Source: Nitrososphaerales archaeon TH5896
GTDB lineage: Archaea > Thermoproteota > Nitrososphaeria > Nitrososphaerales > Nitrososphaeraceae
Assembly: GCA_014523625.1 (NCBI GenBank)
Contig: JAATVP010000029.1
Coordinates: 1-18,403 of the forward strand
Length of the DNA: 18,403 nt
Direction of reading: 5' to 3'
A model generated the notes under the pieces. It made no database searches. It saw only the letters and a program-made list of their open reading frames with translations, and was not told the origin of the DNA. The first letter of the stretch is position 1; each line of letters opens with the position of its first letter. Below, piece by piece: positions 1-7,554 of this stretch. Position numbers and translations under genes: made by a program.

Positions 1-261
1 TTGTACTAGTTCAGTTCCATGACCTATTTAAAAGTGATATGTTCTCAACGTGCAAGACAATGCTTTGTTACTAAGTGAGCATATTTTCAGCAGACACACC
101 CTTCTTAAGGCGAAAATAAGGGACTCATAGATAGAATACCGGTACTAATAAGATTTCCAATGTCTTACTAGAATGTAGACGCGACTTTTTCGACAAGATG
201 CACCGTCCTCGTGGTTTTGGTTTTCCAGATACTTCAAAAAATACGAGAATTAGAGATGAAT

Positions 262-295
262 AATTATTCCGAGTGAAAGGATTATTGGAATAATT
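262..295. promoter_or_regulatory. Inverted repeat, possible operator of citrate synthase
   Basis: AATTATTCC at 262-270 is the exact reverse complement of GGAATAATT at 287-295, with 16 bases between. The left arm lies inside a second small palindrome (GAATAATTATTC, 258-269). The element ends about 15 bases before the TATA-like box of the citrate synthase gene. That position suits a regulator binding just upstream of TBP/TFB. The regulator role is inferred, and AT-rich sequence makes chance repeats more likely. Confidence 0.3.
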
Positions 296-309
296 CATAT
301 GTCCATTAC

Positions 310-318
310 TTTAATATA
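310..318 (+). promoter_or_regulatory. TATA-like box for citrate synthase
   Basis: TTTAATATA lies with its centre about 33 bases before the ATG at 347, the distance expected for an archaeal promoter with a very short leader. It is too close to the alternative GTG at 323 to drive a transcript that includes that codon. It therefore argues for the ATG as the true start. Confidence 0.45.
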
Positions 319-346
319 GAAAGTGAGAAAAATCAGTAGTTATCAG

Positions 347-1525
347 ATGGATACAAGGAATATCGGCCTAAGAAACATTGAAGTTGCAGATACTAAAATC
401 TGCTCCATTGATGGTGAGAATGGTAAACTCATTTATCGTGGTTATGACATTTTTGATCTTGTCAACCATTCTACATTTGAAGAAACATCCTATCTTTTGC
501 TTTTCGGAGACTTGCCAGATAAGGAGAATCTTAAAGAATTCTCTGAGCAGTTATCTAATGCGAGGGATCTTCCACAATCAATCATCGACAACATGAAGAA
601 TAGATCCAAATCAGCCAGACCGATGGACGTGATTCAGTCGACTATTTCTGAGCTGCCTGATTACGATCTTGACATGAATAGCGATATCAAGGAAGCGAAT
701 ATCAAGAGGGCGATAAAACTTATAGCTAAGATTGCGACGCTTGTGGCAGCATGGGACCGTATCAGAAAAGGAAATGAGCCTGTACAACTGTTTGGCGATG
801 ACGCGAATCATGCAACTAACTTTCTTTATATGTTGACGGACGAAATCCCGTCTAAAGAGGAATCTAGAATATTTGACATTTCCTTAATCCTGCATGCCGA
901 ACATAGCTTTAATGCCTCTACATTCGCAGCACGAGAAATTGCCTCTACAAGGGCACATATGTATGCCTGCATTGGAGGCGCGATTGGCGCGCTCTCAGGG
1001 GAGTTACATGGTGGGGCAAACATACAGGTAATGAAAATGCTACTTGAAATAGGAAATGTCGATAATGTCGATAAATGGGTGAAGACCAGACTCGATAATG
1101 GAGGGAGGGTAATGGGAATGGGTCACGCTGTATATAAGACGACCGATCCTAGAGCTGATATTCTGGCCAGACTTTCGAAAATTATTTCAAGGAAACGAAA
1201 TACCCCCTGGTACGATATAACAGCTAAAGTAGAAGATATCACTAAAAAGTATATGAGAGAACACAAGAAGCAGCCAATATATCCAAATGTGGATCTTTAT
1301 AGTGCATCATTGTATTACAGCATGGGGATACCAATCGAGCTCAATACACCTATTTTTGCCCTCTCTAGGATAGCAGGATGGACAACTCATGTTATTGAAG
1401 AAAAATTTGCTGAAGCTGCTCCCAGACCCGCACTGTATAGACCAAAAGCTTTGTATGTTGGTAAATATTGTGGACCCATGGGCTGTGAATACATACCTAT
1501 CAATAATCGATCAGAGAAAAACTAA
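347..1525 (+). CDS. gltA: Citrate synthase
   Basis: Condenses acetyl-CoA and oxaloacetate to citrate, the entry step of the TCA cycle; in autotrophic archaea it feeds 2-oxoglutarate synthesis. The 392-residue product matches archaeal citrate synthases throughout. The catalytic residues are visible, numbered from the ATG at 347: His221 (in ELHGGAN), His260 (in GMGHAVYK) and Asp316 (in NVDLYS). These positions almost match those of the Thermoplasma enzyme. The substrate-binding HAEHSFNAST segment (His186 in AEH) and the GRIAGW-like RIAGW segment are also present. A GTG at 323 would add 8 residues; the ATG is preferred because of the TATA-like box at 310-318. Oddity: the C-terminus has a Cys-containing insert (KYCGPMGCEY) where many relatives run straight into the final Y-x-P-I segment. 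A PUA protein follows 40 bases downstream, possibly co-transcribed. Confidence 0.95.
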   Translation: MDTRNIGLRNIEVADTKICSIDGENGKLIYRGYDIFDLVNHSTFEETSYLLLFGDLPDKENLKEFSEQLSNARDLPQSIIDNMKNRSKSARPMDVIQSTISELPDYDLDMNSDIKEANIKRAIKLIAKIATLVAAWDRIRKGNEPVQLFGDDANHATNFLYMLTDEIPSKEESRIFDISLILHAEHSFNASTFAAREIASTRAHMYACIGGAIGALSGELHGGANIQVMKMLLEIGNVDNVDKWVKTRLDNGGRVMGMGHAVYKTTDPRADILARLSKIISRKRNTPWYDITAKVEDITKKYMREHKKQPIYPNVDLYSASLYYSMGIPIELNTPIFALSRIAGWTTHVIEEKFAEAAPRPALYRPKALYVGKYCGPMGCEYIPINNRSEKN

Positions 1526-1565
1526 AGTTTACTGGATTTGTGATTAGATTAAGAGTCAGGAAGAT

Positions 1566-2051
1566 ATGAGGTCGACCTTTCTTTCTAAAAGAGACACAGC
1601 AATGCTCGTCAAAAGGATCGAGGCATCTTGGCCCTCGAATATTGTTCCTAAAATAAAGACTATTAAGGAATATCAAGTTGATGGAGATGAATCACTCTAC
1701 AAATCTGACGACTTTACTGCAGTCCAAGTAGGTAAGGACAAGGACATTGTTCCTTTTCTTGGAGACGTCTCGCTCTTGAATCGCTTCCCATCAGTTACGG
1801 TCGATATGGGTGCCGTTCGCTTTGTCTGCAATGGAGCAAAGGTGACAAGACCTGGAATAACGGCATTTGATAACTTTAAGAAGGGAGGCGTAGTCGTGAT
1901 CAAGGATGAGGTCCATGGCAAACCTTTGGCTGTTGGTATAGCACTAATTGATAGCGACAAGGCGGTCGAAGAACAGAAAGGCTATGTTATCCAGACTTTG
2001 CATTATATAAGCGACAGGATTTGGGAAGCCCACAAACTGTTAAATATATAG
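1566..2051 (+). CDS. MCT-1-like PUA-domain RNA-binding protein
   Basis: A 161-residue archaeal protein of the MCT-1/Tma20 type: an N-terminal pre-PUA domain (about residues 1-75) followed by a PUA domain (about 77-153). The PUA signature is visible as VTVDMGAVRFVCNGAKV, then RPGI, then KPLAVGIAL. In eukaryotes MCT-1, with its partner DENR, binds the small ribosomal subunit and acts in re-initiation and recycling. The archaeal homologue is expected to bind RNA or the ribosome, but its role is not established. The ATG at 1566 follows a weak AGGA at 1558-1561. It lies 40 bases after citrate synthase and is probably transcribed with it or from a promoter in the short gap. It converges with the minus-strand gene that ends at 2109. 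Confidence 0.8.
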   Translation: MRSTFLSKRDTAMLVKRIEASWPSNIVPKIKTIKEYQVDGDESLYKSDDFTAVQVGKDKDIVPFLGDVSLLNRFPSVTVDMGAVRFVCNGAKVTRPGITAFDNFKKGGVVVIKDEVHGKPLAVGIALIDSDKAVEEQKGYVIQTLHYISDRIWEAHKLLNI

Positions 2052-2108
2052 CCAAAGATCCGCAATTTTCATTCAGAATTATCAAGCAAGAATAATTGGT
2101 TACTAGAT

Positions 2109-2759
2109 CTAGATTCTGCTAATGCATAGTACTCTATCCAGATTGAATTCTATTTCATTTACAAAACCTTGGAACTTATTTATGTCTACTATAGGAACAA
2201 GGTTGGCGTAGCAAGGGCGGTGGATGGGATAGATGGTGAGTAACACCGGAACTGCCTTACTGAATTCAAAGGGACTTCTAAGTAGTCGCTGAGTTCTTTG
2301 AATCTGCTTCTGAGTATGTGCCAATAATCCTGTTCGCCCATTATTGGCCCAATGTTTGCAGTCAATGGACAGTGATAACTGAGATTTGGTCGCTACAATA
2401 TCAATCTCCGCTCGAGGTTTGGTGAATCGAACGTTGTTCATAGTTCGGAACCCACTGTTGAGGAGTATCTCTGAGGCGAACCTTTCGAAGTCTTTCCATG
2501 ACAAAAGTTTGGAGATTTTCATGACGTCTGCACCCAAGCTGACTGCTAAAATCGATGCTCTCAATCTATCGGTTGCCGAAAATGAAAGAAGAGCTTTGCT
2601 ATGACGTTTGCCGATTCCTCTCTCTAACAGGAATTTTAATATTTCATTCGCAACAGTCACACTTCTTATGCCTGCTAACTCCCTGAAGCCATCGAAAGTC
2701 ATTTTCCCTTCACTTATGGCGCAAAGACAGTCTACGAGGAGGGGCGCATTTGGGCACAA
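2109..2759 (-). CDS. Winged-helix plus PD-(D/E)XK nuclease-like protein
   Basis: A 216-residue protein of unknown specific function. Residues about 7-60 look like a winged-helix domain. From about 88 to 190 there is a restriction-endonuclease-like fold: a helix with Glu92 (KDFERFASEIL), then Glu118-Ile-Asp120 and Asp133-Cys-Lys135-His, which together make the Asp...Asp-x-Lys catalytic pattern of Mrr/RecB-type nucleases. The start is a TTG directly preceded by an in-frame TAG; the next in-frame ATG (residue 20) would remove part of the winged helix. The gene starts only 11 bases after the cofC stop, so it is very probably in the same mRNA as cofD and cofC. Nothing in the sequence links a nuclease to F420 synthesis. 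No methyltransferase partner is nearby, so a classical restriction system is unlikely. Confidence 0.7.
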   Translation of the reverse strand: MCPNAPLLVDCLCAISEGKMTFDGFRELAGIRSVTVANEILKFLLERGIGKRHSKALLSFSATDRLRASILAVSLGADVMKISKLLSWKDFERFASEILLNSGFRTMNNVRFTKPRAEIDIVATKSQLSLSIDCKHWANNGRTGLLAHTQKQIQRTQRLLRSPFEFSKAVPVLLTIYPIHRPCYANLVPIVDINKFQGFVNEIEFNLDRVLCISRI

Positions 2760-2770
2760 CTAGTTTTGGC

Positions 2771-3532
2771 TCACTGACTCCAGAGAGCCCTGGCTGAGGT
2801 CGAGGCTGTATCAGTTGTATCCGGATTATTTTTTGCTTTTGTTTCAGATTTTAAAGTGGTTGAGGTGGAAGATGAGCCAAAATGGTTTTTCTTGATCTTC
2901 CAGAGATAAGAGATCGACTTCTTTGCTGATGCTCCCTTGCTCAGGACCAGCTGCATGTCCTCAGGAGTGTCGAGATCAATCATCAACCTTGAGGATAGCA
3001 ATATCCTAGTGTTTGCCCCTGCTTCTATCGAAGCCTCAAGGTGTCCCTGAAAGCTGTCATTATCATATCTCGTATCGTTGATGATATTAAATGGGTTTCG
3101 GGCAAGCAAATTAGTTCCATCGAATTTGTATGAAGGAGATACGATTACACAAGCTCCTTTCTTGGGGATTACCTGGCATACACCCTCGATATCTTTTGGA
3201 AGAAGAAGGGGTAAATCGCATGGAATCGTAATGCTGACCCAATTCCCACCGAAACTCAGGTGCTTGTCTGCATATTTGATTGCACTATTGACACCACTAT
3301 CTTCAGATTGTAATAGGCACTCTAATCCTAGATTCTCAGTTATCTCCTTCACCGCAGGATCGCTTGAAACAACAATAATTTTGGCCAATTCACGACAGAG
3401 TGAAAGGGTGTCCAATGTGTCTTGCAATAAAAAACGAGATAACTCTCTTCGCTGTTCTCTGTCCAAAAGACCTGAAAGCCTGGATTTGGCTTGATCAAAA
3501 CTCTTTACGGGAATGACGACACATATGTCCAT
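2771..3532 (-). CDS. cofC: 2-phospho-L-lactate guanylyltransferase (CofC)
   Basis: Activates 2-phospho-L-lactate (or a related 3-carbon phospho-acid) with GTP, supplying CofD in coenzyme F420 synthesis. The 253-residue product begins with the nucleotidyltransferase signature IPVKSFDQAKSRL (residues 7-19), followed by PCDLPLL (104-110), a GTNLL-ARNP segment (139-147), DNDSFQGHL (157-165) and DLDTPEDM (186-193), in the order expected for CofC. The ATG start lies 18 bases after the cofD stop. Oddity: after the normal fold (about residue 210) there is a Ser/Thr/Lys-rich tail of about 40 residues that is probably disordered. Membership of the family is clear; the exact substrate in this organism is not shown by sequence. 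Confidence 0.88.
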   Translation of the reverse strand: MDICVVIPVKSFDQAKSRLSGLLDREQRRELSRFLLQDTLDTLSLCRELAKIIVVSSDPAVKEITENLGLECLLQSEDSGVNSAIKYADKHLSFGGNWVSITIPCDLPLLLPKDIEGVCQVIPKKGACVIVSPSYKFDGTNLLARNPFNIINDTRYDNDSFQGHLEASIEAGANTRILLSSRLMIDLDTPEDMQLVLSKGASAKKSISYLWKIKKNHFGSSSTSTTLKSETKAKNNPDTTDTASTSARALWSQ

Positions 3533-3550
3533 GCTAATATCTATAGTTCC

Positions 3551-4465
3551 TTATGTAATGCCCGTGACGAATGAAGCTAGCCTACACTCTTCATGTAATG
3601 AGTTCATTGTAATATCGTTAAGATAAACTTTTAATCCCAGCTTCATAAGTTTGTTTTCGTATGGCCGGTCCTCTTTCGAAATAACAATTGAACCAATAAT
3701 GCCGGAGTAATATTTGGCTATCCCCATTGGAGAAGTATCCAGTTTCAAAGCCTTCATATACTTGGTGGCTGGCCCGCTGAATGCTTGCTTGCCTTGCACT
3801 GGAGAAATTGCAATCACCTTCTTCCTGACCTTGGCCAGTTCATTTTTAACCCCTGGAATCGCAAGCATTGGCCCTATGCTGCTTATGGGATTGGCGGGTG
3901 CGATAATGATTCTTTCAGAGCTACGAATCAACCTCATGACTCTGTCAGTCATCCGTGAATTTTTCGCTCCTTTGTATACTACTCCCACTACCTTGGGGGT
4001 AGCTTTGTACTTTACCCAGAATTCCTGAATATTCATTTCACCGCGGCTCGTAACAATGCGAGTTTCGATACTATCATTAGATATCGGAATCAGGATAGCC
4101 TTCAGCTTGTAAACCGATCGAAAATATTCGGTTACTTGAGTCAAAGTCATGCCCTGTCTGATCAGCTTTGTTCTGATCACATGGGTGGCTAAGTCTCGAT
4201 CACCGATTCGAAACCAATTCTCCAGTCCCAATTCACCAATTTGGTCCAAGAAATTGAATGTGTCACCCCTTATTCCCCATCCTCGACTAACACCAAGCAG
4301 TCCTGACAAGCCATAGAATATAGTGTCAATATCAGGACAAATGTACAATCCATATTTCCACACATTATCGCCAACATTCAAGATAACTGCGATTGAGTTC
4401 TCAATCCTACTTAGCCCTCGTACTAATTTCATAGAACCTGTACCACCGGAAAGAATAGTGATCAA
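3551..4465 (-). CDS. cofD: 2-phospho-L-lactate transferase (CofD)
   Basis: Transfers the phospholactyl moiety from the CofC product to the deazaflavin Fo, giving F420-0. The 304-residue protein has the family landmarks in order: SGGTGSMKLVRGL at the N-terminus, NVGDNVWKYGL then CPDIDT (about 30-48), RGWGIRGDTF (61-70), WFRIGDRDLATH (84-95), IAPANPISSIGPML (188-201) and SPVQGKQAFSGPATKYM (221-237). The TTG at 4465 is the only start that gives the usual family N-terminus, and it is directly preceded by an in-frame TAA. TATA-like stretches lie at 4496-4503 and 4474-4481 on the minus strand. It is the first gene of a cofD-cofC-nuclease cluster. The Fo synthase genes are not in this window. Confidence 0.92.
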   Translation of the reverse strand: MITILSGGTGSMKLVRGLSRIENSIAVILNVGDNVWKYGLYICPDIDTIFYGLSGLLGVSRGWGIRGDTFNFLDQIGELGLENWFRIGDRDLATHVIRTKLIRQGMTLTQVTEYFRSVYKLKAILIPISNDSIETRIVTSRGEMNIQEFWVKYKATPKVVGVVYKGAKNSRMTDRVMRLIRSSERIIIAPANPISSIGPMLAIPGVKNELAKVRKKVIAISPVQGKQAFSGPATKYMKALKLDTSPMGIAKYYSGIIGSIVISKEDRPYENKLMKLGLKVYLNDITMNSLHEECRLASFVTGIT

Positions 4466-4667
4466 TTAACTGGGTTTTAAGAGAGTACTTGGGAATGTAA
4501 AATTTTCGTCGTAGATGTGGATGTAGATTGTAGTTGTTGCCTTCATGTGATGCATAAGTTATGCAGCGATTGTAATAATGATTTACACCAGTCCGCTTTG
4601 CCTCTTCATTTTGTCCTTATTATCCAAATAATAATTGGTATCAAAAAAGAATATAAGCAAGAAAACG

Positions 4668-5723
4668 ATGATTTCTCATGTGCAGGCTTTAGTTCTCGCT
4701 CTTTCCTTTGGTTTGATGTCGGTCCTGCTCATTAGTCAGATCTTGAGTGTGCATGCAGTTCAGTCGACTTCAGCCTTGGTACCTACTACAGGAAATGGCG
4801 AAGTTGATTGGAGCGCAATTCGATTTTCGACGATCAAGTATCCTCCGAATAGTCCTTTAGCCGAAGAGTTTAACGGCAAATCAGAAACCGTCAGGTTTAC
4901 TATGCAAGGCGACGAGGATGGCATGCCGCAGCTTATACAGGCATTCAACGATGCCATGGCTTCTCAAAAGAGTAGTCCTGTGAGAATTACAAATGCCAGT
5001 TTGACCTACACGGGACAGCTTAGGGGAACTGAAGACGAATTAACACTTTCATACAATGTACAGTTGAAACCTTCATTTATTTCTAACATTACGTTATCTA
5101 GCAAGAATCAAACTGCTGATGTAGTTGACTTGGATTGGAGATCCATCAACGTAGCGGAGCCCATTACGCTTTCTACTCCATATGGAGACATTGACGTCAA
5201 CCACCCGATCGGCCTTCTACAAGCCAATCATTCAAGCGTCGCGGAGCAATTAATGAACTCTGAAGCTGCACCAATTATGTCGGATCAGCTGTTTAATTTC
5301 GAGGATATAGGAAGACCTATGGATACATGGCACTTTCTCTTTGATCCTACAGGAAGCCAAGCTGGCGCCGCAAGTGCTGGACTTGAGGAGCTTGGCGGGG
5401 CGAGAGTAGTATCAATTTATTCTCTTGGAGAAAGTAGTTTTAGAGAAGGGACGTTCCAAGAGACAGAAAAGCAAGCAAGTGCCACTGTGGATGGCACGCC
5501 GATCACAGTTGAAACTACTACACCTCCACCGTCAGCACAGATGACCATAGCCGGTTTCTCGAAGATACAGAAGAGCGGCGATACGGAGTTTGCTGTCGTA
5601 ACCCAACAGGCACCAGCCGGAACTACTACTGCTACTGGGGGTTTTCCGATACAGGTACTTCTGGTTCTAGGAGGTATGATGGGTGCAGTTGCTGTTTTCG
5701 TCCTAATTAAAACGAGAAAATAG
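4668..5723 (+). CDS. Exported, C-terminally anchored protein of unknown function
   Basis: A 351-residue protein that I cannot assign to a named family. It has an N-terminal hydrophobic signal (about residues 5-27) ending in SVHA, a possible signal-peptidase site, then a long extracytoplasmic domain rich in Ser, Thr and polar residues. A Thr/Pro-rich stretch follows, and the protein ends in a hydrophobic helix (FPIQVLLVLGGMMGAVAVFV) with a basic KTRK stop-transfer end. The topology predicts a protein held at the outer face of the membrane by one C-terminal helix. The domain contains N-x-S/T sequons that could be glycosylated. The ATG at 4668 is chosen because it places the signal at the N-terminus; a TTG at 4635 would add 11 charged residues. 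The gene is divergent from cofD. Confidence 0.75.
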   Translation: MISHVQALVLALSFGLMSVLLISQILSVHAVQSTSALVPTTGNGEVDWSAIRFSTIKYPPNSPLAEEFNGKSETVRFTMQGDEDGMPQLIQAFNDAMASQKSSPVRITNASLTYTGQLRGTEDELTLSYNVQLKPSFISNITLSSKNQTADVVDLDWRSINVAEPITLSTPYGDIDVNHPIGLLQANHSSVAEQLMNSEAAPIMSDQLFNFEDIGRPMDTWHFLFDPTGSQAGAASAGLEELGGARVVSIYSLGESSFREGTFQETEKQASATVDGTPITVETTTPPPSAQMTIAGFSKIQKSGDTEFAVVTQQAPAGTTTATGGFPIQVLLVLGGMMGAVAVFVLIKTRK

Positions 5724-5817
5724 AAACTTACTAGCCAAAAGTTATGCCAGCTCACTCATTTCCGCGCCGGTAAAATAGAATCAATCCTTTTGCAGCAAAG
5801 GGTGCTCCTGTCTATCG

Positions 5818-5841
5818 ATGAGTGTTGCAAGTATCACTCAT
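5818..5841. repeat. Inverted repeat between convergent genes
   Basis: ATGAGTG at 5818-5824 and CACTCAT at 5835-5841 are perfect 7-base arms around a 10-base loop. The element lies between two convergent genes (ends at 5723 and 5921). It could be a transcript 3'-end hairpin, but no strong T-run follows it on either strand. Confidence 0.3.
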
Positions 5842-5920
5842 AAAGTTGATCCCTCCGCATATCACTGATTATCCGGAAGATTTCGCTGCCTTCATCTGAA
5901 CATTTGTTCATGTATTTTTC

Positions 5921-6475
5921 TCACTCGTCTATCCAACGCTCATTCCTTAAGTAATAGCCAGCATCCACTATCGTCTTAATGACGATTCTTTTATCTAATG
6001 TGGGGATATTCTTTCCTATAGACACCGTATTAATTCCCAGTCCAATAGGGATCCTATTTTCATTAAGTATGATTAGTGTAGTATTATTTCTACCCAGATT
6101 TCCATAGTCTACAATAGAACCGTGCATTATGTCTCGGCCGTACAAAACCAATGCTTCGGCAGTTTGGTTCACTATAACAAACGGAAATTTTACGCCTACT
6201 CTGGCAATCAGGTCTGCTCCTGCCATCGAAGGGACAAAACTTCTTCTTTTCAGGTATCCAACTAACATCCCAATATAGGATAGCGAGGCATTCCCGGGGA
6301 TCATTTTATAGTTATCTTTTGTAGTTAAATATACTTCCTTAATTCTAGAGCCGTTCAATTTTTTTTCATTGATGAGTATCTCTTTATCGAGAACGTGATC
6401 AAATATTCCCCACTGATCGAAGCTTCTGCGAAGTACAGTAAGTTCTTGACGTGTTGGTTCTCTATAGAGTATCAA
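5921..6475 (-). CDS. NIP7-like PUA-domain protein (ribosome biogenesis)
   Basis: A 184-residue protein with a NIP7/UPF0113-like layout. An N-terminal pre-PUA alpha-beta domain (REPTRQELTVLRRSFDQWG at residues 5-23) is followed by a segment with the family's LSYIGMLVGYL turn. A C-terminal PUA domain starts at about 97 (FPFVIVNQTAEALVLYGRDI, then LIILNENRIPIGLGI). Yeast and human NIP7 bind pre-rRNA and work with the Nop2 methyltransferase in large-subunit maturation. Here a NOP2-family methyltransferase gene lies directly upstream on the same strand with a 33-base gap, which supports the assignment. The TTG at 6475 is the only start upstream of the conserved region; no good Shine-Dalgarno sequence is visible. 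Another archaeal PUA family cannot be fully excluded. Confidence 0.7.
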   Translation of the reverse strand: MILYREPTRQELTVLRRSFDQWGIFDHVLDKEILINEKKLNGSRIKEVYLTTKDNYKMIPGNASLSYIGMLVGYLKRRSFVPSMAGADLIARVGVKFPFVIVNQTAEALVLYGRDIMHGSIVDYGNLGRNNTTLIILNENRIPIGLGINTVSIGKNIPTLDKRIVIKTIVDAGYYLRNERWIDE

Positions 6476-6508
6476 GTTTGCCCACTAAATAACTATAATA
6501 AAAGATCA

Positions 6509-7471
6509 TCACCGCATCCGTAGCTTTGCAATATAAAAGCCAACTGTATTATGCAGATGTGGATAAAGTCTGGCCGTATGGCTAAGGCTTGAATGGAATC
6601 TTCGATCGCCGAAACGAGTCAAGCCCGGGAGACCATAACGAACGGGTTCGACGACGATCGAGTTACCGAGAACCTCCAACAGTTCATCTATCACTACTTC
6701 ATTCTCCTCCGGAGCAAAGGAGCACGTTGAGTAGATAATGAGGCCTCCTGGTTTAGCATTCTTTGTCGCTTCTAAAAGCATCGCCAGCTGCCGTCGGCTC
6801 AATTCTTCTATATCAGAGGGATCGTGGCTAGTTTTTCTTGTCTTGTCTTTAGAAATAATGCCTTCACATGTACATGGGGCGTCAAGTAGGACACGGTCGA
6901 ATTTCATCTTTAAGCTACCAACAGACCGAGCATCGAAGTTGTACAGTGACGTGTTAAGTACGCCACATCTTGACAAATTGAATATCACGGATGGGATTCG
7001 TCTCCGGTTATGCTCAATAGCACATATTGCACCTGAGTTGCACATTTTCTGGGCCATGAAAGTTGTCTTGCCACCTGGGGCACATGCCATGTCCAGATTT
7101 AGTTGATCGGTTAAAACATCCAGTTCCTCAACTGCAATACAAGAGCTGATGTCTTGAATGTAATACAACCCCGCTAAGTATTCTGGAGTAGCTCCAATTG
7201 GTAAGGAAGTACTAACTACTCTATAAACTTCATGCAACTCTGTAGGCTCCAACTCAATATTCCTGGCTTCAAGCAAGCTCACAAGTGATTTTGGGTCAAT
7301 CTTTAGCGTGTTAGTTCTAATGAAGGCGCTTGAAGGAGATTCCATCATGGCCAGACATTTCTCCACATCAGGCATGTACTCAAGGAAGCGGCCTACCATC
7401 CATTCATGGTAGCCATAAGTGTCAGCCAGTTCTCTCGAAGTGCTCGTCTGCGGAAAAATTGCAGTTCTCAA
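6509..7471 (-). CDS. NOL1/NOP2/Sun family rRNA cytosine-5 methyltransferase
   Basis: SAM-dependent RNA m5C methyltransferase of 320 residues. Motif I is DMACAPGGKTT (residues 128-137). Motif IV is LLDAPCTCEG (195-204) with Cys200, which releases the product. Motif VI is YSTCSFAPEENE (247-258) with the catalytic Cys250. The SAM acidic residue lies in the AIEHN segment (151-155), and the N-terminal RNA-binding part has the usual IRTNTLK. The TTG at 7471 follows an in-frame TAG directly; the conserved YGYHEWMV helix needs a start at or near this point. The downstream NIP7-like gene suggests an rRNA target. The exact nucleotide cannot be read from sequence. The RNase P RNA gene lies about 83 bases upstream on the same strand. 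Confidence 0.9.
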   Translation of the reverse strand: MRTAIFPQTSTSRELADTYGYHEWMVGRFLEYMPDVEKCLAMMESPSSAFIRTNTLKIDPKSLVSLLEARNIELEPTELHEVYRVVSTSLPIGATPEYLAGLYYIQDISSCIAVEELDVLTDQLNLDMACAPGGKTTFMAQKMCNSGAICAIEHNRRRIPSVIFNLSRCGVLNTSLYNFDARSVGSLKMKFDRVLLDAPCTCEGIISKDKTRKTSHDPSDIEELSRRQLAMLLEATKNAKPGGLIIYSTCSFAPEENEVVIDELLEVLGNSIVVEPVRYGLPGLTRFGDRRFHSSLSHTARLYPHLHNTVGFYIAKLRMR

Positions 7472-7532
7472 CTAACCAGATTATCAAATACTTGTGGATT
7501 GTCCTGTATTAATTAGTACCTAAATACGCTCG

Positions 7533-7550
7533 ATAAGAAGAAATATTTAA
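7533..7550 (-). terminator. U-rich 3' end after RNase P RNA
   Basis: Immediately after the P1 3' strand the minus strand reads U-rich (TTAAATATTTCTTCTTATC), the kind of tract at which archaeal RNA polymerase terminates. No hairpin is needed. The exact end cannot be read. Confidence 0.35.
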
Positions 7551-7554
7551 ACTC

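Larger units (their letters stand above)
1..346. other. Non-coding region upstream of citrate synthase
   Basis: No convincing gene lies in this stretch. All frames carry stops, and the longest ATG-initiated frame is a 21-codon ORF at 198-263 that resembles nothing I recognise. A plus-strand frame open from the left edge ends at a stop at 72-74, which is too short to call a gene end. The right part holds an inverted repeat (262-295) and a TATA-like box (310-318) in front of citrate synthase; both are listed separately. Confidence 0.6.

Noticed and set aside
31..41. AAAGTGATATG shared by the left edge and about 18027-18037
   Set aside because: An 11-base match in AT-rich DNA over 18 kb is compatible with chance, and the flanks do not match.
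198..263. 21-codon ORF upstream of citrate synthase
   Set aside because: Too short, with no promoter at a suitable distance and no recognisable peptide.
2109..2759. Restriction-modification system
   Set aside because: The nuclease-like gene has no DNA methyltransferase or specificity partner; its neighbours are F420 genes.
4517..4735. 72-residue plus-strand ORF before the exported protein
   Set aside because: It overlaps the real gene out of frame and cuts through its signal peptide; no motif is seen.
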